Assembly (NCBI RefSeq): GCF_012349115.1
Contig: NZ_PQIG01000075.1
Span: 1 to 64,000 of the forward strand
Origin: Rhizobium ruizarguesonis
GTDB taxonomy: Bacteria > Pseudomonadota > Alphaproteobacteria > Rhizobiales > Rhizobiaceae
Direction: 5' to 3'
Length of the DNA: 64,000 nt
Shown one piece after another: positions 34,649-43,840 of the stretch. Each line of letters opens with the position of its first letter. Within the stretch, counting starts at the first letter, position 1. The notes beneath the pieces were generated by a model, which was not told the DNA's origin, made no database searches, and saw nothing but the letters and a program-made list of their open reading frames with translations. A program made the position numbers and the translations under genes.

Positions 34649-35012
34649 TTTCACCTCGCGACGGTTTTTCACTGATCATCGCGTATTTTCCGTCGCAAGG
34701 GTTGCAGTTATCGCCTGAGTCGTCAAATGTTCTTTGGTTAACGAAAACTTAACGAATGACCGGTTGCCGGTAACGTGTTGCAGACCTCCTTCATATTTTT
34801 CATAGGCTTAAGACGATCGGCTGACCTCCAAGGCCTGTCGCCGTACCCACAGTTTTGCGGGTGCGATACAGCGTGAGCCGACTGCCTCGACGCGCAACGA
34901 GGCGTCGCCATCAGCCGTGACCGATGCGCGACTCGCAGATTTGCGACTGGAACCAAACCGCCGCTTTCCGCAAACCAGGATCCGCAGATCACTCTAATTG
35001 CGGAGCGGGATC
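34649..35012. promoter_or_regulatory. divergent repABC / traI-trb promoter region
   Basis: Contains the transcription starts of both operons. Two 18-bp tra-box-like elements are seen: 34931-34948 (described separately) and 34845-34862 (ACCCACAGTTTTGCGGGT, imperfect). In Ti-type plasmids TraR at such sites activates traI-trb and also raises rep expression, linking copy number to quorum. Confidence 0.6.
34931..34948. promoter_or_regulatory. tra-box-like site upstream of traI
   Basis: ACTCGCAGATTTGCGACT is an 18-bp near-palindrome (7 of 9 pairs) with core GCAGATTTGC, like the pTi tra box core GCAGATCTGC (11 of 18 positions equal). Its centre is ~73 bp upstream of the traI start, fitting a class II activator site that overlaps a -35 region. 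Confidence 0.55.
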
Positions 35013-35639
35013 ATGAAGCTGATAGCACTCAAGACGCCGAAGTCGCGCAAGGACGCCGCACTTCTCGATCAAATGTACCGGCTGCGGTCGCGTGTTTTCG
35101 CAGACCGGCTCGCCTGGAACGTTTCCAGGTCCAACGGGCGGGAGAGCGATCAATTCGACGAATTCAAACCGACCTATATCCTTGCCTTGTCGGACGGCGA
35201 TGTGGTGATCGGCTGCGCACGACTGCTGCCGGCCATCGGTCCTACCATGCTGCAGCAGGTCTTCCCGCAGCTTCTATCGGCAGGACGGCTCGACGCCGAT
35301 CCGTGCGTGATCGAAAGCTCTCGTTTCTGCGTCGATACCGCGCGTACCCGTGGGGCCGGGGAAGGGGGCCTGAGCGACGTCACGTTTGGCATGTTTGCAG
35401 GCATCCTCGAATGGTGCCTCCATCAGGGTTACCGCGAAATCGCAACAGCCACCGATGTTCGCTTCGAGCGAATCTTGCGGCGCGCCGGCTGGCCGATGCA
35501 GCGCCTTGGTCAGCCAATCATAATCAACGAGACGCTGAGCGTAGCCGGCATTCTGCCGGTCAGCTGGGAGAACTTCGAACGGGTCCGACCGCACGCCTAC
35601 CGCTCCGCATTCGGTGCGCGGCGCCAGCATGCGGCATAA
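35013..35639 (+). CDS. traI: TraI, acyl-homoserine-lactone synthase
   Basis: 208 residues from the ATG at 35013 (GGAG 7 bp upstream), close to the ~212 of pTi TraI. Invariant LuxI-family residues are visible: Arg25 and Phe29 (YRLRSRVF), Trp35, Asp46 and Asp49, Arg70, Glu101 and Arg104 (ESSRF). It makes the AHL signal sensed by TraR from SAM and an acyl carrier; acyl-chain length is not predictable here. First gene of the trb operon, overlapping trbB. Confidence 0.95.
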   Translation: MKLIALKTPKSRKDAALLDQMYRLRSRVFADRLAWNVSRSNGRESDQFDEFKPTYILALSDGDVVIGCARLLPAIGPTMLQQVFPQLLSAGRLDADPCVIESSRFCVDTARTRGAGEGGLSDVTFGMFAGILEWCLHQGYREIATATDVRFERILRRAGWPMQRLGQPIIINETLSVAGILPVSWENFERVRPHAYRSAFGARRQHAA

Positions 35640-36618
35640 GCAGGCAGCCGCGATGTCGATACCGACCCTGGCGCTGCCGCGCCTCATCCGCAAACTCGAG
35701 GACGCCCTTGGCGAGGAGCTTTGCCTTGCGCTCAACGACCCGAGCGTCGTCGAAATCATGCTGAACCCCGACGGAAATCTGTTTGTGGAGCGTCTGGGAC
35801 GCGGGATCGCCCACACAGGCCAGATGGACAAGCGCGCAGCCGAGGTCGCCATCGGCTGCGTTGCCCACGTGTTGAATACCGAGGTGGGCGACCGAAAGCC
35901 GATCGTCTCGGGTGAACTGCCCCTTGGCGGCCATCGCTTCGAGGGCCTGCTGCCCCCGATCGTCCCCGCCCCGTGTTTTTCGATCCGCCGGCGTGCGTCG
36001 CAGCGCATCCGGCTCGAAGACTATCTGACAAGCAGCGCAATGACGGCCGGCCAGGCCCTCATAATCCGCCAGGCGATAGATAGGAGGTGGAATATGGTCA
36101 TCTGCGGAGGGACTGGATCCGGCAAGACGACCCTGACCAATGCTGTCGTCGCAGCGATCGCCGAGCAGACTCCGAACGACCGATTGGTCATTCTGGAGGA
36201 CACGGTCGAGATACAATGCGCCGCCAGCAACGCGGTCGCATTGCGCACAAGCGATCGTGTCGACATGGCGCAGCTCCTGAAGTGCACGATGAGGTTGCGG
36301 CCGGACAGGATCATCGTCGGCGAGGTTCGCGACGGCGCAGCGCTCACTCTGCTCAAGGCCTGGAACACAGGCCATCCCGGCGGAGTGGCAACCATCCATT
36401 CAAACACCGCCCAATCGGCGCTTCGACGGCTGGAGCAGCTGACCGCAGAGGTCAGCACACAACCGGTACAAGCAGTCATAGGCGAGGCAGTCGACCTGAT
36501 CATCTCGATCGATCGAACCCCAAAAGGCCGCCGCGTCGGCGACATCGTGCGCGTTCACGGATTTATAGGCGGCGAATATCAGCTCGAGACACATGGAGAC
36601 CTGCAGCATGCGGCTTGA
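35629..36618 (+). CDS. trbB: TrbB, conjugal transfer ATPase (VirB11 family)
   Basis: 329 residues from the ATG at 35629, which overlaps the traI stop; the ATG at 35653 would give 321 residues and is about equally likely. VirB11/PilT features are present: Walker [10 protein letters not shown], Asp box [11 protein letters not shown], Walker B-like [10 protein letters not shown] and His box [10 protein letters not shown] hexameric ATPase at the inner face of the mating-pair secretion channel. Second gene of the traI-trb operon. Confidence 0.94.
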   Translation: MRHKQAAAMSIPTLALPRLIRKLEDALGEELCLALNDPSVVEIMLNPDGNLFVERLGRGIAHTGQMDKRAAEVAIGCVAHVLNTEVGDRKPIVSGELPLGGHRFEGLLPPIVPAPCFSIRRRASQRIRLEDYLTSSAMTAGQALIIRQAIDRRWNMVICGGTGSGKTTLTNAVVAAIAEQTPNDRLVILEDTVEIQCAASNAVALRTSDRVDMAQLLKCTMRLRPDRIIVGEVRDGAALTLLKAWNTGHPGGVATIHSNTAQSALRRLEQLTAEVSTQPVQAVIGEAVDLIISIDRTPKGRRVGDIVRVHGFIGGEYQLETHGDLQHAA

Positions 36619-36988
36619 GCGCTCGATTGACCTCGCCGCCATCGCGCTTGCGTTGGTCTTCATCCTTGCCGCCCCGGCTTGGGCAAGTTCGGGCGGCGGT
36701 CTGCCCTGGGAAGATCCTCTTCAACAAATCCAAGAATCGATCACCGGTCCGGTTGCCGGGTTTATCGCGCTTGCTGCTGTCGCTATCGCAGGCGGCATGT
36801 TGATCTTCGGCGGAGAACTCAACGACTTCGCCCGCCGGCTCATGTATGTGGTGCTCGTTGCCGGCATTCTGCTCGGCGCAACCCAGATCGTCGGCCTGTT
36901 CGGCGCGACCGGCGCCTCTATCGGCATTGCCGATCATAACCTGAAGACCCGAAATGGCGAAGAGGGGAGGGCAGGTAATGGCGGTTGA
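36608..36988 (+). CDS. trbC: TrbC, pilin subunit (VirB2-like)
   Basis: 126 residues from the ATG at 36608 (GGAG 9 bp upstream). Signal peptide ([20 protein letters not shown]), then [19 protein letters not shown] and two hydrophobic segments ([40 protein letters not shown]), the TrbC pilin layout. The product is probably processed and cyclised to form the conjugative pilus. It overlaps trbB and trbD by ~11 bp each. Confidence 0.92.
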   Translation: MRLERSIDLAAIALALVFILAAPAWASSGGGLPWEDPLQQIQESITGPVAGFIALAAVAIAGGMLIFGGELNDFARRLMYVVLVAGILLGATQIVGLFGATGASIGIADHNLKTRNGEEGRAGNGG

Positions 36989-37277
36989 GGCGACCACCTT
37001 GCAGCGCAATCCCATACATCGCGCGCTTTCGCGCCCCAACCTCCTGATGGGTGCCGACCGGGAACTGGTTCTGATCACGGCACTCGCGGCGATCATCCTG
37101 ATCTTTGTCGTCTTGACGATCTATTCCGCGCTGTTTGGAGCGACGCTGTGGATCGTCATCGTCGCAGCGTTGAGGATGATGGCAAAGGCCGATCCGCTGA
37201 TGCGACGCGTGTATATCCGTCACATGGCCTACAGACCCAGCTATAGGGCCACGTCCTCTCCCTGGCGACGTTACTGA
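36978..37277 (+). CDS. trbD: TrbD (VirB3-like inner-membrane protein)
   Basis: 99 residues, the standard TrbD length, from the ATG at 36978 after GGGGAGGGCAGG. One or two membrane segments ([40 protein letters not shown]) and the C-terminal [13 protein letters not shown] typical of TrbD. Needed for pilus and channel assembly with TrbE. Confidence 0.93.
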   Translation: MAVEATTLQRNPIHRALSRPNLLMGADRELVLITALAAIILIFVVLTIYSALFGATLWIVIVAALRMMAKADPLMRRVYIRHMAYRPSYRATSSPWRRY

Positions 37278-37286
37278 GGGGCAAAG

Positions 37287-39734
37287 ATGGTATCCCTTCG
37301 CGCTTTCCGTCACACGGCGCCGTCCTTCGCCGATCTCGTCCCCTACGCAGGTCTTGTCGATAACGGGATCATCCTGCTCAAGGATGGCTCACTGATGGCC
37401 GGCTGGTATTTTGCCGGGCCTGATTCCGAAAGCTCCACCGATTTCGAACGGAACGAGGTGTCGCGCCAGATCAACGCCATATTGTCACGTCTCGGTTCCG
37501 GTTGGATGATCCAGGTGGAGGCGGTGCGGCTCGCGACGGTCGACTACGCCTCGGCTGGGAAATCGCATTTCCCCGATCGGGTGACGCAGGCGATCGACGA
37601 GGAACGACGAGCCCACTTCGAGCGCGAGCAGGGGCATTTTGAAAGCCGCCATGCCATCATCGCTACCTATCGGCCGACCGAGCAGCGTCGATCGAGGCTC
37701 AGCAAGTACATCTATTCCGACGAAGACAGCCGAAAGCAGTCCTATGCCGACACCGTGCTCTTCATCTTCCGCAACGCGATCCGGGAAGTCGAACAGTATC
37801 TCGCCAACGTCATTTCCATCAGGCGAATGCTGACGCGGGAGACCGTCGAGCGCGGCGGCGCGCGCGTTGCCCACTATGACGAGCTGCTGCAATTCACCCG
37901 CTTTTGCGTGACGGGCGAGAACCACCCTGTCAGGGTCCCCGACATTCCAATGTATCTCGACTGGATCGCGACCGCCGAGCTTCGGCACGGACTTGCTCCC
38001 AAGGTGGAGAACCGTTTTCTCGGCGTGGTGGCAATCGACGGCCTTCCGTCCGAAAGCTGGCCGGGCATCTTGAACAGCCTGGATGCGATGCCGCTTGGCT
38101 ATCGATGGTCGTCGCGCTTCATTTTCCTCGACGCCGAGGAGGCGAGGGTGCGGCTTGAGCGGACCCGCAAGAAGTGGCAGCAGAAAGTTCGACCTTTCTT
38201 CGACCAACTCTTCCAGACGCAAAGCCGTTCGGTCGATCAGGACGCACTATCGATGGTCGCCGAGACCGAGGATGCAATCGCACAAGCATCGTCACAGCTC
38301 GTTGCATATGGATATTACACGCCGGTCGTCGTGCTGTTCGAGAGCGATTCCGAACGATTGAACGAAAAGACGGAAGCGATCCGGCGTCTCATCCAGGCCG
38401 AGGGCTTTGGCGCACGGATCGAGACACTGAATGCGACCGACGCCTATCTCGGCAGCCTGCCTGGAAACTGGTACTGCAACATTCGCGAGCCGCTGATCAA
38501 CACGCGCAATCTCTCCGATCTCATCCCGCTCAACTCCGTCTGGTCCGGCAATCCGCGGGCACCTTGCCCGTTTTATTCACCCGATTCACCACCGCTGATG
38601 CAGGTCGCGACCGGCTCGACGCCCTTTCGGCTCAACCTTCACGTCGACGACGTCGGCCATACCCTGGTGTTCGGTCCGACCGGCTCAGGAAAGTCGACGC
38701 TGCTTGCGCTGATCGCAGCACAGTTCCGCCGCTACGAGAACGCCCAGATCTTCGCCTTCGACAAAGGCCGTTCGATGCTGCCGCTGACACTTGCTTGCGG
38801 CGGTGATCACTACGAGATCGGCGGCGACGAAGACACAGGGCTTTCCTTTTGTCCGCTCTCCGAACTGTCATCGGAGGGCGATCGTGCCTGGGCATCGGAG
38901 TGGATCGAAAGCCTGGTGGGGATGCAGGGGATCACGATCACGCCCGATCACCGCAACGCCATCTCCCGCCAGATCGGTCTGATGGACGGGGCTTCCGGTC
39001 GTTCGATCTCGGATTTCGTCAGTGGCGTTCAGATGCGCGAGATCAAGGATGCTCTCCATCACTACACCGTCGACGGCCCGATGGGCCAGTTGCTGGATGC
39101 CGAGACCGACGGCCTTGCACTGGGGCTTTTTCAGACGTTTGAAATCGAGCAAGTCATGAACATGGGCGAGCGCAATCTCGTGCCGGTGCTCACCTATCTT
39201 TTCCGCCGCATTGAAAAGCGCCTCACCGGCGCACCAAGCCTCATCGTCCTCGACGAGGCCTGGCTGATGCTCGGTCATCCCGTGTTCCGCGACAAAATCC
39301 GGGAATGGCTCAAGGTGCTGCGCAAAGCCAATTGCGCGGTGTTGCTTGCAACCCAGTCGATCTCGGATGCTGAACGCTCTGGGATTATCGACGTCCTGAA
39401 AGAGAGCTGCCCAACGAAAATCTGCCTGCCGAATGGGGCAGCCCGCGAGACCGGGACCCGCGATTTCTACGAACGGATCGGCTTCAACGAACGGCAGATC
39501 GAGATCGTCGCGACCGCCATACCGAAGCGGGAATACTACGTCGCGTCACCCGAAGGGCGCCGCCTGTTCGACATGGCCCTTGGCCCGCTGACGCTGTCTT
39601 TCGTCGGTGCATCGAGCAAGGACGATTTGAAACGTATCCGCGCGCTTCATGAAGAACATGGCCCTCAATGGCCGCTTCACTGGCTCCAGAAAAGAGGGAT
39701 CAAGGATGCTGCATCGCTTCTCAAAGACGCATAG
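37287..39734 (+). CDS. trbE: TrbE, conjugal transfer ATPase (VirB4 family)
   Basis: 815 residues, full-length. N-terminal CagE/VirB4 domain (VDNGIILLKDGSLMAGWYFA). Walker A GPTGSGKST is near residue 463 and Walker B SLIVLDEAW near residue 650. C-terminal conserved LKVLRKANCAVLLATQSISD and FYERIGFNERQIEIVATAIP. Powers assembly and transport in the type IV secretion system. Starts 9 bp after trbD. Confidence 0.95.
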   Translation: MVSLRAFRHTAPSFADLVPYAGLVDNGIILLKDGSLMAGWYFAGPDSESSTDFERNEVSRQINAILSRLGSGWMIQVEAVRLATVDYASAGKSHFPDRVTQAIDEERRAHFEREQGHFESRHAIIATYRPTEQRRSRLSKYIYSDEDSRKQSYADTVLFIFRNAIREVEQYLANVISIRRMLTRETVERGGARVAHYDELLQFTRFCVTGENHPVRVPDIPMYLDWIATAELRHGLAPKVENRFLGVVAIDGLPSESWPGILNSLDAMPLGYRWSSRFIFLDAEEARVRLERTRKKWQQKVRPFFDQLFQTQSRSVDQDALSMVAETEDAIAQASSQLVAYGYYTPVVVLFESDSERLNEKTEAIRRLIQAEGFGARIETLNATDAYLGSLPGNWYCNIREPLINTRNLSDLIPLNSVWSGNPRAPCPFYSPDSPPLMQVATGSTPFRLNLHVDDVGHTLVFGPTGSGKSTLLALIAAQFRRYENAQIFAFDKGRSMLPLTLACGGDHYEIGGDEDTGLSFCPLSELSSEGDRAWASEWIESLVGMQGITITPDHRNAISRQIGLMDGASGRSISDFVSGVQMREIKDALHHYTVDGPMGQLLDAETDGLALGLFQTFEIEQVMNMGERNLVPVLTYLFRRIEKRLTGAPSLIVLDEAWLMLGHPVFRDKIREWLKVLRKANCAVLLATQSISDAERSGIIDVLKESCPTKICLPNGAARETGTRDFYERIGFNERQIEIVATAIPKREYYVASPEGRRLFDMALGPLTLSFVGASSKDDLKRIRALHEEHGPQWPLHWLQKRGIKDAASLLKDA

Positions 39735-40506
39735 GTTTCTGCTGGTCGCAGCCGTGTCAAGCGCACTCGTTCTGCCAGATCCTGCAAACGCCGGCAGCGC
39801 GACGGGCGCGGCGACGGAATGGACACAGCTTGCCAACAATGCCGAGCTGATCAAGTTGCTCGAAAGCTCCGGCGTCCAGGTCGAAAACCAGCTTACCCAG
39901 ATCAGCCAGCTCGCCGAGCAGATCCAGAACCAGCTGAAAATCTACCACAACATGCTGCAGAACACAGCGCAGCTGCCCAACCACATCTGGGGCGAAGTCG
40001 AGAGCGACCTCAAGCGCCTGCAGAGTGTCGTCTCGCAAGGGCAGGGGATCGCGTTTTCCATGGGCAACGCCGACGATATCCTCAAACAGCGCTTCCCGAG
40101 CTATGCGGATCTCAAGACCAACCTGCCGGACGGGGCGAGCTTCTCCTCGACTTATCAGACCTGGTCCGACACCAACCGTGACACGATCGCGGGCAGTTTG
40201 AACGCCGCAAGCCTGACGGCGGACCAATTCGAGACCGAAGAATCCACCATGGCCTCACTCCGCTCGATGTCCCAAAGCGCGGATGGGCAGATGAAGGCCC
40301 TGCAGGTCGGCCACCAGATCGCGGCGCAGCAGGTCGCCCAGATGCAGAAGCTGCGCGGTCTACTTTCCCAGCAAATGACGATGATGGGCACCTGGCTGCA
40401 GGCAAACCAGACCGACAAGGACCTGGCGCAGAAGAGAAGAGAGAAGTTTTTCGAACCCGCGGGAAGAGGAATCCCCGAGGGACAAATGATGGAGCCGCGC
40501 TGGTGA
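39706..40506 (+). CDS. trbJ: TrbJ (VirB5-like mating-pair protein)
   Basis: 266 residues from the ATG at 39706 (GAGGG 7 bp upstream); the frame is open from 39649, but that start lies inside trbE and has no signal peptide. Signal peptide (FLLVAAVSSALVLPDPANAG) and a Gln/Leu/Ala-rich coiled-coil-like body (LTQISQLAEQIQNQLKIYHN), as in TrbJ. Overlaps the end of trbE and the trbK start (GTGA). Confidence 0.93.
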   Translation: MLHRFSKTHRFLLVAAVSSALVLPDPANAGSATGAATEWTQLANNAELIKLLESSGVQVENQLTQISQLAEQIQNQLKIYHNMLQNTAQLPNHIWGEVESDLKRLQSVVSQGQGIAFSMGNADDILKQRFPSYADLKTNLPDGASFSSTYQTWSDTNRDTIAGSLNAASLTADQFETEESTMASLRSMSQSADGQMKALQVGHQIAAQQVAQMQKLRGLLSQQMTMMGTWLQANQTDKDLAQKRREKFFEPAGRGIPEGQMMEPRW

Positions 40507-40700
40507 GCCCCTCTCGCGATCATTGCTCTCCGCGTCGGTACGGTTGGAGTGGCCACCGCAGCGGTCCTCGTCGTGGCGGATACACATTCCCATCCTGCCT
40601 CGACGACCGCGACAGCCGCCGAACAACGCCTGAGGATTTCTTTAAGCCGTTGACGAAACGGAATCTGAGGCAAGGCCAGGAGATGCAGACAAGGTGGTAA
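40503..40700 (+). pseudogene. trbK: TrbK (entry-exclusion protein), apparently double-frameshifted
   Basis: Position, size (~65 codons) and C-terminal [10 protein letters not shown] match TrbK, the small envelope protein that blocks entry of the same plasmid. The expected N-terminal membrane segment is not in the GTG-started frame. It appears one frame over, at about 40512-40625: LAIIALRVGTVGVATAAVLV followed by Ala/Thr/His residues. The ends are in one frame and the middle in another, as if a base was gained and another lost. The frame at 40503 stays open throughout, so a 65-residue protein without a membrane segment would be made. Confidence 0.7.
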
Positions 40701-41875
40701 ACTCAGGACGAACCCTCGGATTGATCATGCTTGCGATCGGCCTTGCAATCGTGGCGGTAGGGCCAGCCTTCGCCCAGCAAGGATCGGCGCTCTCGACGTT
40801 GGAAAACCAGGTGGTCAATGCTGCGAAGGATTGGGAGTCGACGGTGTCACGGGCAGCTCGGTCGCTCTTTTGGATCCTAGCTGGGATAGAAATTGGAATA
40901 GCAGCCGTATGGCTGGCGCTGCAAGCTGCGTCACTGGATAGTTGGTTCGCAGAGCTTGTTCGCCGGATCATGTTCGTCGGTCTCTTTGCCTTTATCCTGG
41001 ACCGGGGACCAGCGCTCGCCAAAGCGGTGGTGGACAGCCTATACCAGTTGGGCGCGGAAGGTGGCTCCGCTTCTCCGGCCGCAATCTTCGACGCAGGCAT
41101 AGAGGTTGCGGACAAACTGTCCGAACAGGCTCAGTTCGGCCTCTTTGAGGACAACTCTCTGGCTATTGCCGCCGTCTTCGCCATGGTTGTTGTCGTCATC
41201 GCGTTCTCGCTCGTCGCTGCGGTGTTCGTCGCTGTCATCGTCGAAATGTATGTGGGCTTGTTGGCCGGCATGATCATGCTTGGATTAGGTGGGTCGTCCT
41301 TCACCAAAGACTTCGCGGTCAAATATCTCGTCTATGCGTTTTCAGTCGGTATGAAGCTGATGGCACTGGTAATGATTGCGCGCATCGGCTCGGAGGTTCT
41401 CATCGGCTTGGCCGAGGCGTCTGTCGCGCCGGAGCAGCAACTCATCACCAGCCTGGCTATCGCTGGCCTATCAGTTGTCGTCTTCATCATATCAATCTAC
41501 GTCCCAAACATTCTGCAAGGTGTCGTCCAAGGCGTCTCCGTCAGCGGCGGCATGGAGGTAATCCGCCATGGCGGGCAGGCGGCATCATTCGCACTGGGCG
41601 CATCGATTCTGGCCGGCGGTGGCGCCAGCGCGGGTTTTGCCGCCGCGCGTGCTGCGCGTGCCGAGGGTGCGTCCATGACGGGCGCTGCCTTGCGCGGCAT
41701 CGGTGCGGGATTGAGCGCCACGGGCGAAGCGGTCGGATCCGCGGCCAAGGAAAAGGCGATCGGCTCGCCTGGTGCCCATGCCGGCTCTCTTCTTGGCCTC
41801 GCCAATGCGAAACTCGATCAGGCGCAGGCACGCGGCGGTTTACGCCCGTCGCCGCTCCGCGACGAAAAAAAATAA
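40694..41875 (+). CDS. trbL: TrbL (VirB6-like polytopic membrane protein)
   Basis: 393 residues from a GTG at 40694 that overlaps the trbK stop, with AGGAG 11 bp upstream. Signal-like N-terminus ([20 protein letters not shown]), then at least five membrane segments ([57 protein letters not shown]) and an Ala/Gly-rich hydrophilic tail ([20 protein letters not shown]). Core inner-membrane channel component. Confidence 0.93.
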   Translation: MVNSGRTLGLIMLAIGLAIVAVGPAFAQQGSALSTLENQVVNAAKDWESTVSRAARSLFWILAGIEIGIAAVWLALQAASLDSWFAELVRRIMFVGLFAFILDRGPALAKAVVDSLYQLGAEGGSASPAAIFDAGIEVADKLSEQAQFGLFEDNSLAIAAVFAMVVVVIAFSLVAAVFVAVIVEMYVGLLAGMIMLGLGGSSFTKDFAVKYLVYAFSVGMKLMALVMIARIGSEVLIGLAEASVAPEQQLITSLAIAGLSVVVFIISIYVPNILQGVVQGVSVSGGMEVIRHGGQAASFALGASILAGGGASAGFAAARAARAEGASMTGAALRGIGAGLSATGEAVGSAAKEKAIGSPGAHAGSLLGLANAKLDQAQARGGLRPSPLRDEKK

Positions 41876-41894
41876 TCACCGCAAGGATCGGTCG

Positions 41895-42557
41895 ATGGCA
41901 ATGCAACGCGTCCCTGAGAACCCATATCTCGCCGCCAGGCAGGAGTGGAACGAACGATATGGTTCCTATGTCAGGGCGGCAGCGGCGTGGCGCATCGTCG
42001 GCATGATCGCACTGGCAATGGCCGTCATCGGCTTCGTCTATTCGCTCTATTTGAGCACGCAGGTCAAACTCGTCCCCTATATTGTCGAAGTCGACAAGCT
42101 TGGGACCTCGGTCAGCGCAGGCTTTCCCCAGCAGATCGAATATGCCGACCCACGGGTGGTTCGTGCCACGCTCGGTGGGTTCGTGACAAGCTTCCGGTCG
42201 GTGACGCCAGACGCGGTCGTTCAGAAGCAATACATCGATCGGACCTATGCGCTGCTTCGGACATCCGATCCGTCGACCGAGAAAATCAATGCCTGGTTCC
42301 GCGGCAATTCGCCGTTCGAGAAAGCCAAGAACGCGACAGTTGCGATCGAAGTCAGCAACATCGTCGCCCTCTCCAATCAGTCCTACCAGATCGACTGGAC
42401 GGAATTCGAGCGCGATCGGAAGGGAAAGGAAACCGGAACACACCGATACCGCGGGATTGCGACCGTTACGCTGACGGCGCCACAGGACGAGGGCGTGATC
42501 AGGCTTAATCCGATCGGTCTTTATCTGAAAGACTTCGAGTGGACCGCGCAGCTGTGA
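41895..42557 (+). CDS. trbF: TrbF (VirB8-like)
   Basis: 220 residues from the ATG at 41895 (AAGGA 7 bp upstream). Cytoplasmic N-terminus with [20 protein letters not shown], one membrane segment ([20 protein letters not shown]) and a periplasmic VirB8-like domain ([18 protein letters not shown] at the end). An assembly scaffold of the secretion channel. Confidence 0.94.
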   Translation: MAMQRVPENPYLAARQEWNERYGSYVRAAAAWRIVGMIALAMAVIGFVYSLYLSTQVKLVPYIVEVDKLGTSVSAGFPQQIEYADPRVVRATLGGFVTSFRSVTPDAVVQKQYIDRTYALLRTSDPSTEKINAWFRGNSPFEKAKNATVAIEVSNIVALSNQSYQIDWTEFERDRKGKETGTHRYRGIATVTLTAPQDEGVIRLNPIGLYLKDFEWTAQL

Positions 42558-42573
42558 GGGCAGGGATACGTCG

Positions 42574-43395
42574 ATGAGAAGAGCAGCATATCTCGCGGCC
42601 CTTGGCTGCGCGTGGATCGTCGTCTTTGCGACAAACGCAGCCGCGGCGCAGAGCATGACCGCAAACGAAGCAAAAGGCGCGAACCTTTCAGGAAAGTGGC
42701 GCGCAGGCACGGGGCTCGTCACCAACGGGGCGGATGGAAAGGTTATCTTCCTGTTTGGAGAAACTCAACCGTCGGTGGTGTGCTCGCCGCTGCAGGTCTG
42801 CGACATCGAGCTTCAAGGCGGCGAGGTCGTTCGCGATGTGCTTGTCGGTGACACTGTTCGATGGAAGGTCGAACCGGCAACGTCCGGTGCTGCGGCTGGG
42901 CAGGCGATCCATCTCATCGTCAGACCGTCGGAACCGGGCCTAGTCACATCAATGGTGGTGACGACCTCGCGCCGGACCTATCATATCCAGCTCAAATCAC
43001 ACACAAGCCAGTACATGGCGCGTGTCGGCTTCGACTATCCGGAGGATGTGTCGAGCAAGCTTGCCGATGTCAACGCCCGCCTCGAAGCGGGAAGGACGCC
43101 GGGAGCAGGCGTCCCGTCGGAGCAATTGACCTTCGCCTATACGGTTAGCGGCAAAGCCTCGTGGAAGCCCACGCGCGTCTATTCGGACGGTATGAAGACC
43201 TACATCCAGTTTCCCCGCTCGATCGCCGGTCAGGACGCGCCGGTCCTCTTTGTCGTCTCAGGCGGTCAAAATCGGATCGTCAACTACCGAATGAAGAACG
43301 ACATGATGGTGGTGGACTATAACATCGACCGCGCGGTTCTCATCTCCGGTGTTGGAAAGTACAAACAGAAGATCACCATTCGCAGGGGAGGGTGA
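42574..43395 (+). CDS. trbG: TrbG (VirB9-like)
   Basis: 273 residues. Signal peptide ([20 protein letters not shown]) and a VirB9/CagX domain: [38 protein letters not shown] and the C-terminal [16 protein letters not shown] segment (read [19 protein letters not shown]). Periplasm/outer-membrane part of the channel core. Its stop overlaps the trbH region. Confidence 0.94.
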   Translation: MRRAAYLAALGCAWIVVFATNAAAAQSMTANEAKGANLSGKWRAGTGLVTNGADGKVIFLFGETQPSVVCSPLQVCDIELQGGEVVRDVLVGDTVRWKVEPATSGAAAGQAIHLIVRPSEPGLVTSMVVTTSRRTYHIQLKSHTSQYMARVGFDYPEDVSSKLADVNARLEAGRTPGAGVPSEQLTFAYTVSGKASWKPTRVYSDGMKTYIQFPRSIAGQDAPVLFVVSGGQNRIVNYRMKNDMMVVDYNIDRAVLISGVGKYKQKITIRRGG

Positions 43396-43397
43396 CC

Positions 43398-43826
43398 ATG
43401 CGAAGCCTCTTGCTTTCCGTCATCGGGTGCCTGCTTGCAGGCTGCACGACCGCCGCCGACGGCCCTACCGCCAGTTCAGCCTCGCGCGACCTCTCCGACC
43501 CTGCCGCCAGTGCGATCGCAGGCGACATGGTCGGTCGGCTTGCAGAACAGGTCGGCCCGGGGATCAACAAGGTCAAATGGAACGAGGACGCCACGCCCTT
43601 CGGGCAAGCCATGGAAGCTGCCCTGAAGGCATGGGGCTATGAGGTCGTGACCGAGCAGGGGATCGACGAGAAGAAGCGCATGGTTGCGCTGACCTATGGC
43701 GTCGACGACCTTGAAGGGCAGGCGCTTGTTTCGATATCGGCAGGTTCGGTTGAACTCGCGCGGGCTTATGCCACCAGCGCGACCGGCGCGTCGCCGGCCA
43801 GCCCCGTCTCTGTCAGGCGCAATTAG
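43398..43826 (+). CDS. trbH: TrbH lipoprotein (VirB7-like role)
   Basis: 142 residues from the ATG at 43398, preceded by AGGGGAGGGTG. Lipoprotein signal (LLLSVIGCLLAGCTT). The body resembles TrbH (WNEDATPFGQAMEAALKAWG; DDLEGQALVSISAGSVELAR). Probably anchors the channel core to the outer membrane. Between trbG and trbI in the usual order. Confidence 0.92.
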   Translation: MRSLLLSVIGCLLAGCTTAADGPTASSASRDLSDPAASAIAGDMVGRLAEQVGPGINKVKWNEDATPFGQAMEAALKAWGYEVVTEQGIDEKKRMVALTYGVDDLEGQALVSISAGSVELARAYATSATGASPASPVSVRRN

Positions 43827-43840
43827 GGGAGGAGAGGGGG

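Noticed and set aside
41541..42725. 394-codon minus-strand frame across trbL-trbF-trbG
   Set aside because: Antisense shadow of well-conserved trb genes.
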